A stretch of DNA of 12,017 nt. It comes from Betaproteobacteria bacterium (GTDB lineage: Bacteria; Pseudomonadota; Gammaproteobacteria; Burkholderiales; Burkholderiaceae_C). Under the pieces are notes generated by a model. It had not been told where the DNA came from, did not search any database, and saw nothing but the letters and a program-made list of their open reading frames with translations. How positions within the stretch are numbered: position 1 is the first letter of the stretch; each line of letters opens with the position of its first letter. A program made the translations under genes and the position numbers. Below, piece by piece: positions 7,391 to 11,666 of this stretch. The stretch lies in NCBI GenBank assembly GCA_005884255.1, contig VBDL01000056.1, positions 1-12,017 of the forward strand. Direction: 5' to 3'.

Positions 7391-7482
7391 AACTGCTGCA
7401 TGACTTGCAGCGACCGGTTGTCTCCTCCACCTCCTCCATTGGTGGATTCGGCCCAGGGCTCACGCCCTGGGCCTTTTCTTTT
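7391..7482 (+). ncRNA. Candidate ~92-nt small RNA with anti-Shine-Dalgarno loop
   Basis: The stretch between the promoter at 7355-7383 and the terminator has the build of a trans-acting small RNA. Hairpin 1 pairs GCTGCA (7395-7400) with TGCAGC (7406-7411) around a five-base loop. Hairpin 2 pairs TCCACC (7426-7431) with GGTGGA (7441-7446) and exposes the loop TCCTCCATT, which is complementary to a consensus ribosome-binding site (GGAGGA). A second CTCC-rich stretch lies just 5' of it (CTCCTCCACCTCCTCC, 7422-7437). Hairpin 3 is the terminator. This plan (a C/U-rich anti-SD motif in a loop before a terminator) is known for CCUCCUCCC-motif sRNAs of alphaproteobacteria; homology to those is not claimed. 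The alternative is a leader/attenuator of ilvA, which starts 61 nt after the terminator. Confidence 0.55.
7450..7482 (+). terminator. Strong intrinsic terminator upstream of ilvA
   Basis: GGCCCAGGGC (7450-7459) pairs perfectly with GCCCTGGGCC (7464-7473) around the tetraloop TCAC, followed by TTTTCTTTT (7474-7482). It is directional on the plus strand. With no protein gene before it on this strand since coq7 ended at 6811, it must end a short RNA starting in this gap or act as an attenuator of ilvA. Confidence 0.92.
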
Positions 7483-7494
7483 GTCCCGCTGCCG

Positions 7495-7500
7495 TAAGAT
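7495..7500 (+). promoter_or_regulatory. Possible -10 element of ilvA
   Basis: TAAGAT (4 of 6 to TATAAT) lies between the terminator and the ilvA ribosome-binding site, 44 bp before the ATG. No recognisable -35 sits at the right distance, so the call is weak. Some promoter is needed downstream of the terminator unless ilvA is expressed only by readthrough. Confidence 0.25.
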
Positions 7501-7543
7501 GCGGCGCCGCACAAAGACCGACGCTCCCGGAGGAGAACCCCGC

Positions 7544-9079
7544 ATGACACGCCGCAGTTCGGCTGCTGCCCAGAACGACTACCTCAAGCGCATCCTCACC
7601 GCACGCGTCTACGACGTGGCGAACGAGACGCCGCTGGAGCCGGCGCGCAGCCTGTCCAAGCGCTTGTCCAATCAAGTGCTGCTCAAGCGCGAGGACACGC
7701 AGCCGGTGTTCAGCTTCAAGCTGCGCGGCGCTTACAACAAGATGGTGCACCTGAGTGCCGAGCAGCTCGAACGAGGCGTCATCTGCGCGTCGGCCGGCAA
7801 CCACGCGCAAGGCGTGGCGCTGTCGGCACGCCGCCTAAGCTGCCGCGCGGTGATCGTGATGCCGGTGACCACGCCGAAGGTGAAGGTCGACGCGGTGCAG
7901 TCGCTCGGCGGCGAAGCGGTGCTGCATGGCGACAGCTATTCCGACGCTTACGTGCATGCGCTGGAGCTCGAGAAGGCCCAGGGCCTGACCTTCGTGCACC
8001 CGTTCGACGATCCCGACGTGATCGCCGGCCAGGGCACGATCGCGATGGAGATCCTGCGCCAGCACCAGGGGCCGATCGACGCGGTGTTCGTCGCCATCGG
8101 CGGCGGCGGCCTGATCTCCGGCGTGGCCTCGTACATCAAGGCGGTGCGACCGGAGATCAAGGTGATCGGCGTGCAGACCACCGACTCCGACGCGATGGTG
8201 CGATCGGTGCGCTCGGGCAAGCGCGTACAGCTGAGCGACGTGGGCCTGTTCTGCGACGGCACCGCGGTGAAGATGGTCGGCGAAGAAACCTTCCGCCTGA
8301 CGCGCGAGCTGGTCGACGACTTCGTGATCGTCGACACCGACGCGGTGTGCGCCGCGATCAAGGACGTGTTCCAGGACACGCGCAGCATTCTCGAGCCCTC
8401 GGGCGCGATGGGCGTGGCCGCGGTAAAGCAGTACGTCGAGACGCACAAGCTCAAGGGCAAGACCTTCGTCGCCGTGACCTGCGGCGCCAACATGAACTTC
8501 GACCGCCTGCGTTTCGTCGCCGAGCGCGCGGAGGTTGGCGAGCAGCGTGAAGCCCTGTTCGCGGTGACGATGCCGGAGGAGCGCGGCTCGTTCCGGCGCT
8601 TCTGCGAACTGATCGGCCCGCGCAGCGTGACCGAGTTCAACTACCGCATCTCCGACGAGAAGATCGCGCACGTGTTCGTCGGCCTGTCGATCACGAAACG
8701 CGACGAGGTGGAGAAGGTCGAGCGCAACTTCGTGCGCCACGGCTTCCCCACGCTGAACCTCACCGACGACGAGATGGCCAAGCAGCACATCCGCCATCTG
8801 GTGGGCGGCCGCTCCGAACTGGCGCACGACGAACGGCTCTATCGCTTCGTCTTCCCCGAGCGGCCGGGCGCGCTGATGAAGTTCCTCGACGCGATGCACC
8901 CGAACTGGAACATCAGCCTCTTCCACTACCGCAACCAGGGCGCGGACTATGGCCGCATCCTCGTGGGCATCCAGGTGCCGCGCGGCGACAGCAAGGCCTT
9001 CAAGGAGTTCCTCGCCACACTGGCCTACCCCTGCGTCGACGAGACGGAAAACCCTGTGTATCGGCTGTTCCTGCGCTAA
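7544..9079 (+). CDS. ilvA: Threonine ammonia-lyase, biosynthetic
   Basis: PLP-dependent enzyme converting L-threonine to 2-oxobutanoate and ammonia, the first committed step of isoleucine synthesis, in the cytoplasm. The ATG at 7544 follows GGAGGAG with eight-base spacing and yields 511 aa, close to the classical long biosynthetic form. The catalytic domain (about residues 15-325) shows the PLP lysine K59 in SFKLRGAYNK, the substrate loop CASAGNHAQG (81-90), and the phosphate-binding GGGGL (186-190). Two C-terminal ACT-like regulatory regions follow, roughly 336-407 (ALFAVTMPEERGSFRRFCEL) and 431-503 (YRFVFPERPGALMKFLDAMH), expected to give feedback inhibition by isoleucine and relief by valine. 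The upstream open frame back to 7298 crosses the terminator and was not used. No other ilv genes are adjacent. A strong terminator precedes the gene. Confidence 0.97.
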   Translation: MTRRSSAAAQNDYLKRILTARVYDVANETPLEPARSLSKRLSNQVLLKREDTQPVFSFKLRGAYNKMVHLSAEQLERGVICASAGNHAQGVALSARRLSCRAVIVMPVTTPKVKVDAVQSLGGEAVLHGDSYSDAYVHALELEKAQGLTFVHPFDDPDVIAGQGTIAMEILRQHQGPIDAVFVAIGGGGLISGVASYIKAVRPEIKVIGVQTTDSDAMVRSVRSGKRVQLSDVGLFCDGTAVKMVGEETFRLTRELVDDFVIVDTDAVCAAIKDVFQDTRSILEPSGAMGVAAVKQYVETHKLKGKTFVAVTCGANMNFDRLRFVAERAEVGEQREALFAVTMPEERGSFRRFCELIGPRSVTEFNYRISDEKIAHVFVGLSITKRDEVEKVERNFVRHGFPTLNLTDDEMAKQHIRHLVGGRSELAHDERLYRFVFPERPGALMKFLDAMHPNWNISLFHYRNQGADYGRILVGIQVPRGDSKAFKEFLATLAYPCVDETENPVYRLFLR

Positions 9080-9091
9080 GGTCTCGAACCG

Positions 9092-9097
9092 TACACT
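9092..9097 (+). promoter_or_regulatory. Possible -10 element placing the start at a small-ORF ATG
   Basis: TACACT (4 of 6 to TATAAT) ends seven bases before the A of the ATG at 9104, so a transcript starting at the usual distance would begin exactly on that ATG. The -35 region is poor. The alternative is that cobT is read from the ilvA promoter. Confidence 0.3.
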
Positions 9098-9103
9098 GCG
9101 CGT

Positions 9104-9181
9104 ATGAAAGGCCCCCAGCTCACTTCGTTCGCGGCCCCCGAGGGGCGCTCAGCGACCTTCGGGCGGCCGTGCGGGCGCTGA
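9104..9181 (+). CDS. Putative 25-aa leader ORF upstream of the CobT-family gene
   Basis: A short ORF beginning MKGPQLTSFAAPEGRS and ending in a TGA followed by one base and then the ATG of the next gene (TGAGATG). It has no Shine-Dalgarno, but a -10-like hexamer is spaced to start transcription on its ATG. It contains a copy of repeat family A. A second ORF at 11022-11129 shares the SFAAPEGRS core in the same frame and ends one base before the gspC start. The matching arrangement suggests a translationally coupled leader, but since the DNA is repetitive, shared peptide content could be passive. Unproven as a protein. Confidence 0.3.
   Translation: MKGPQLTSFAAPEGRSATFGRPCGR
9113..9152 (+). 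repeat. Interspersed repeat family A, copy 1
   Basis: Forty bases running from CCCCAGCTCACT through GCGGCCCCCGAGGGGCGCTC to AG. It matches the minus strand of 11081-11121 apart from one inserted base and one substitution. It lies in the gap between ilvA and the CobT-family gene and contains a CCCC/GGGG dyad. Confidence 0.85.
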
Positions 9182-9182
9182 G

Positions 9183-10280
9183 ATGTCGGTGAACCGCTCG
9201 CTCATCTCGCCCACCTCGAACCCGTCGCTCGAGCGGGCGTTGCGCGACAAGCTCGAGCGGCGCGCCGAAACGGCGGGCAGCCTCGGCGAGCTGGAGCCGC
9301 TGGCGGTGCGCATCGGCCTGATGCAGAACACGCTGAAACCGCGCTTCGTCGACCCGCAGATCGTCGTCTTCGCCGCCGACCACGGGCTCGCGGTCGATGG
9401 CGTGAGCAGCACGCCGCTGCGCAGTGCCACCTCGGAATCGGTGCAGCAGTTGCTGACCGCACAGCTGCCGCTGGCCGTGTTCGCCAACATCCAGGGCATG
9501 AACCTGAGCGTTGTCGACAGCGGCGTTGCCGAGTCGCTCGCGCCGCATGCGCGGCTGATGGCACGCAAGATCGCGCACGGCACGCGCAATGCGCGCGTCA
9601 GCGCGGCGATGTCGGTGGAGCAGGCGCACGCGGCGATCCGCGCCGGCATGGAAATCGCCGACGGGCTGCCGGGCAACGTCGTGGCCTGCGCCGGCATCGG
9701 CATCGGCGCGCACGAAAGCGCCGCGCTGCTGCTGTCGCGCCTCACCGATTGCCCGGTGCGCGATCTCGTGCATGCCGGGCCCGAAATGAGCCCCGATCAC
9801 CTGGCGCACCTGCTGATCGTCACGCAAGGCGCGCAGGGCCGTCACCGCGAAGTGACCGATCCGGTGGAGGTGCTGGCCGCCTTCGGTGGCTTCGAGATGG
9901 CGATGATGGTCGGCCTCATGTTGGTGGCCGCGAGCAAGCGCCATCTCATCATGGCCGACGGCATGGCGGCCTGTGCCGCGCTGATGGTCGCCTCGCGCAT
10001 CGCCGCACCGGTCACCGACTACTGCGTGTTCTGCCGCAGCCACGGCCACCACGGGCTGGACCAGGCGCTGCATCTGTTCCGCGCCTCGGCGCTGCTCGAG
10101 CTGGGCATGGAGAGCACCGACGGCACCGGCGCCACGCTAGCCTGGCCGCTGGTAAGAAGCGCGGCCGCCTTGCTCACCGAAGTGGTCGAAGGCGAAGACC
10201 CGGGTCCGTCACGCCCGGCCGAGGACTCGATGTTCGGCGGCCCGTCCACGCGCTCCGGCGTGCTCGACGCCGCGGGCTGA
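9183..10280 (+). CDS. CobT-family phosphoribosyltransferase, divergent
   Basis: Related to CobT (nicotinate-nucleotide:5,6-dimethylbenzimidazole phosphoribosyltransferase), which makes alpha-ribazole phosphate for the lower ligand of cobalamin. The ATG at 9183 gives 365 aa, slightly long for the family. Family landmarks are AGSLGELEPLAVRIG (31-45), VVFAADHGLAVDGVS (61-75), VVDSGVA (110-116), GTRN (133-136), AGIGIGAHES (170-179), DPVEVLAAFGGFEMAMMVG (226-244) and DGTGATLAWPL (313-323). Several usually invariant stretches differ. The family's KPPGSLG is RAETAGSLG here, GEMGIGNTT reads AGIGIGAHE, and the GEGTGA motif holding the catalytic glutamate reads TDGTGA with D313 at the aligned place. 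The last 25 residues look like low-complexity tail. No cobalamin genes are nearby. I therefore call the fold with confidence and the reaction only tentatively. No good Shine-Dalgarno; the start is one base after a small ORF. Confidence 0.85.
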   Translation: MSVNRSLISPTSNPSLERALRDKLERRAETAGSLGELEPLAVRIGLMQNTLKPRFVDPQIVVFAADHGLAVDGVSSTPLRSATSESVQQLLTAQLPLAVFANIQGMNLSVVDSGVAESLAPHARLMARKIAHGTRNARVSAAMSVEQAHAAIRAGMEIADGLPGNVVACAGIGIGAHESAALLLSRLTDCPVRDLVHAGPEMSPDHLAHLLIVTQGAQGRHREVTDPVEVLAAFGGFEMAMMVGLMLVAASKRHLIMADGMAACAALMVASRIAAPVTDYCVFCRSHGHHGLDQALHLFRASALLELGMESTDGTGATLAWPLVRSAAALLTEVVEGEDPGPSRPAEDSMFGGPSTRSGVLDAAG

Positions 10281-10287
10281 ACTTGCT

Positions 10288-10301
10288 CGGGCGCAAGCCC
10301 G
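10288..10301 (+). other. GCAA-tetraloop hairpin after the CobT-family stop
   Basis: CGGGC (10288-10292) and GCCCG (10297-10301) pair around the GNRA loop GCAA, eight bases after the stop codon. No T-tract follows, so it is not a canonical intrinsic terminator. Confidence 0.4.
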
Positions 10302-10302
10302 G

Positions 10303-10380
10303 GAGCGCCGGGCCGCCCCAAGCCCCGGGCTGACCCCTCGGGGGACCGGCTGCGGTACGCCGCAGCCGAGGGGCTGACAT
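10303..10380 (+). repeat. Interspersed repeat family B, copy 1, with 9-bp hairpin
   Basis: Seventy-eight bases between the convergent CobT-family gene and gspC, about 86 percent identical (11 differences, one an indel, over 79 columns by eye) to the minus strand of 11588-11666. It begins GAGCGCCGGGCCGCCCCAAG and contains a perfect stem, CGGCTGCGG (10347-10355) with CCGCAGCCG (10360-10368), closed by loop TACG. It may serve as a bidirectional 3' structure for both genes, though it lacks T-tracts. Confidence 0.85.
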
Positions 10381-10387
10381 CTAACAT

Positions 10388-11020
10388 CTAACGCGGCTGA
10401 CCGCCGGGCTGCATCGGCTGCGACTGCGGCGGACTGGCGGGCACCGGCTGCGGCGGCACCGGCTGCACGCGCGTCGGGTCGATCACCCCAGCGGCAGATG
10501 GTGCTGGCATCAGCGGCGCGGCGGCAGGTGGTGCTGGCATCAGCGGTGCGGCCGCCTCACCGCTGACGGCGTTCGGGAGCACGCCGGTGGCTGCGCTCGG
10601 CGGCGGCGGCAGATTCAGCGTGGCACTCGCCGGCCCACCTCGCGGGCCAAGTTCCGCACCGCGAGCACTGACGGCCAGCAGCGTCGTGTCGCCGTCGACT
10701 ACCGCTCCGACGCGATAGTGGCGCGCAGGCTTGCCGTCGATCGTGATGAGTGCCAGCCCTTCGCCGCTGCTCGAAGACTTCGGCGCCACCACGCCGACCA
10801 GGCGAAAGCGGCTGCTGGCCTCGGCCTGCACCGTCGGGGCCGCCGCAGCGACCGGCTCGCGGCCGAGCAGTTTCGAGAAGTCGCCGGCGGGGGCCTGCGG
10901 GTTCAGGGCCGCGGTGTGCGCGGGGGCGCGCGGCGCGCTCACAACCAGGCGCAGGCCCCAGAACATCACGCTCGCTGCCACTGCAGCCCAGATGAAGAAT
11001 GCCAACGCGCGTGCCGCCAT
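10388..11020 (-). CDS. Type II secretion GspC-like protein (inner-membrane platform, no PDZ domain)
   Basis: Likely the T2SS inner-membrane component GspC, which links the inner-membrane platform to the secretin through its periplasmic homology region. The ATG at 11020 gives 210 aa. Order: a short cytoplasmic start and one membrane helix (ALAFFIWAAVAASVMFWGLR, residues 5-24), a linker, then the HR-type domain (about 45-135) with FSKLLGRE, FRLVGVVAPKSSSSGEGLAL, GKPARHYRVGAVVDGDTTLL and a closing LNLPPP. The rest is Pro/Ala/Gln-rich low complexity with a ten-residue duplication and no PDZ domain, unlike the longer enterobacterial GspC. It is divergent from gspG, which supports the T2SS assignment. 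No Shine-Dalgarno is visible; the start lies one base after a small upstream ORF (TGACATG). An upstream in-frame ATG at 11104 reads through repeat DNA and was rejected. Confidence 0.8.
   Translation of the reverse strand: MAARALAFFIWAAVAASVMFWGLRLVVSAPRAPAHTAALNPQAPAGDFSKLLGREPVAAAAPTVQAEASSRFRLVGVVAPKSSSSGEGLALITIDGKPARHYRVGAVVDGDTTLLAVSARGAELGPRGGPASATLNLPPPPSAATGVLPNAVSGEAAAPLMPAPPAAAPLMPAPSAAGVIDPTRVQPVPPQPVPASPPQSQPMQPGGQPR
10491..10550 (-). repeat. Two tandem 30-bp copies inside gspC
   Basis: Copies at 10491-10520 and 10521-10550 differ at only two of 30 bases (both transitions), and duplicate a ten-residue unit containing PLMPAP in the Pro/Ala-rich C-terminal tail. The near identity suggests a recent slippage duplication. 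Confidence 0.9.
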
Positions 11021-11021
11021 G

Positions 11022-11129
11022 TCAGTGACCGCCCGGCCGCCAAGGGCCACGAAGTGGCCCACTGTCGTGGACCACGGGCACTGAGCGCCCCTCGGGGGCC
11101 GCAAACGACAGTGAGCTGGGGCTGTCCAT
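11022..11129 (-). CDS. Putative 35-aa leader ORF upstream of gspC
   Basis: A short ORF starting MDSPSSLSFAAPEGRSVPVV and ending in TGA, then one base, then the gspC ATG (TGACATG). There is no Shine-Dalgarno. A -10-like GATAAT (11142-11137, minus) would start transcription one base before its ATG. It shares SFAAPEGRS and the stop-N-start junction with the ORF at 9104-9181. It carries repeat family A and a seven-bp hairpin, GGGCCAC/GTGGCCC, near its end. Existence as a peptide is unproven. Confidence 0.3.
   Translation of the reverse strand: MDSPSSLSFAAPEGRSVPVVHDSGPLRGPWRPGGH
11081..11121 (-). repeat. Interspersed repeat family A, copy 2
   Basis: Forty-one bases; the minus strand reads CCCCAGCTCACTG, then GCGGCCCCCGAGGGGCGCTC and AG, matching 9113-9152. 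It is in inverted orientation relative to copy 1 and lies between divergent gspC and gspG. Confidence 0.85.
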
Positions 11130-11136
11130 TCAGCCG

Positions 11137-11144
11137 ATTATCAT
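11137..11144. promoter_or_regulatory. Overlapping divergent -10 elements between gspC and gspG
   Basis: On the plus strand TATCAT (11139-11144; 5 of 6 to TATAAT) ends seven bases before the A of the gspG ATG. On the minus strand GATAAT (11142-11137; 5 of 6) points toward gspC. The two hexamers overlap by four base pairs. Neither has a good -35. Confidence 0.4.
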
Positions 11145-11150
11145 GCACGG

Positions 11151-11588
11151 ATGACCTCTCACCCTGCCTCTGCCCCCCAGCGTGCGCGCGGCTTCACGCT
11201 CATCGAGCTGATGGTCGTGCTGGTCATCATCGGCGTGCTCGCCGCGCTGATCGTGCCCAACGTGCTCGAGCGCGCCGACGATGCGCGCGTCACCGCGGCG
11301 CGCACCGATGTGAACAATCTGATGCAACAGCTGAAGCTGTACAAGCTGGACAATCAGCGCTTTCCGAGCCAGGAGCAAGGCCTGGACGCACTGGTGCACA
11401 AGCCCACCGCGGCGCCCGCGCCCACCAACTGGAAGCCCTATCTCGACAAGCTGCCCAACGACCCCTGGGGCCGGCCCTACCAGTACCTCAACCCCGGCGT
11501 GAAAGGCGAGATCGATGTGTTCAGCTTCGGCGCCGATGGTCAACCCGGGGGCGAAGGCAAGAACGCCGATATCGGCTCCTGGCAGTAA
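11151..11588 (+). CDS. gspG: Type II secretion major pseudopilin GspG
   Basis: Major pseudopilin of the T2SS; after processing by the prepilin peptidase GspO/PilD it assembles into the periplasmic pseudopilus that drives substrates through the secretin. It has 145 aa, the normal size. A 14-residue leader ending QRARG precedes the cleavage site G|FTLIELMVVLVIIGVLAAL, with Glu at mature position 5 and the N-methylated hydrophobic helix. The globular part has ARTDVNNLMQQLKLYKLDNQ, RFPSQEQGLDALV, LPNDPWGRPYQYLNPG and the calcium-loop end FSFGADGQPGGEGKNADIGS, all characteristic of GspG. The ATG at 11151 has no Shine-Dalgarno, and a -10-like TATCAT is spaced so that transcription could start on the ATG itself. 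It is followed after 46 nt by gspH and is divergent from gspC. Confidence 0.97.
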   Translation: MTSHPASAPQRARGFTLIELMVVLVIIGVLAALIVPNVLERADDARVTAARTDVNNLMQQLKLYKLDNQRFPSQEQGLDALVHKPTAAPAPTNWKPYLDKLPNDPWGRPYQYLNPGVKGEIDVFSFGADGQPGGEGKNADIGSWQ

Positions 11589-11666
11589 TGACTGCCCCTC
11601 GTCCGCGGGGTACCGCGGCCGATCCCCCGAGGGGATGCGCCCGTGGCTTGGGGCGGCCCGGCGCTC
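11588..11666 (-). repeat. Interspersed repeat family B, copy 2 (overlaps gspH start)
   Basis: Seventy-nine bases whose minus strand matches 10303-10380 over its whole length. It begins at the last base of gspG and runs 32 bases into gspH, so it supplies the entire gap and the first ten or so gspH codons. Its hairpin is CCGCGG (11603-11608) with CCGCGG (11613-11618) around a four-base loop. Confidence 0.85.

Noticed and set aside
7298..7543. N-terminal extension of IlvA to an ATG at 7298
   Set aside because: It would translate through a perfect terminator, and the extra residues have no resemblance to the family; 7544 has an excellent ribosome-binding site.
7835..8926. Long open frame on the minus strand inside ilvA
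   Set aside because: Its His/Ala/Val/Arg-rich composition mirrors the codon pattern of ilvA; it has no domain and no ribosome-binding site.
9120..10073. Long open frame on the minus strand inside the CobT-family gene
   Set aside because: It is a shadow of the opposite gene by composition; the plus-strand frame carries all the recognisable motifs.
9113..11666. CRISPR array or integron made of the GC-rich repeats
   Set aside because: Only two copies of each family, in inverted orientation and separated by genes, with no regular spacers, cas genes or integrase.
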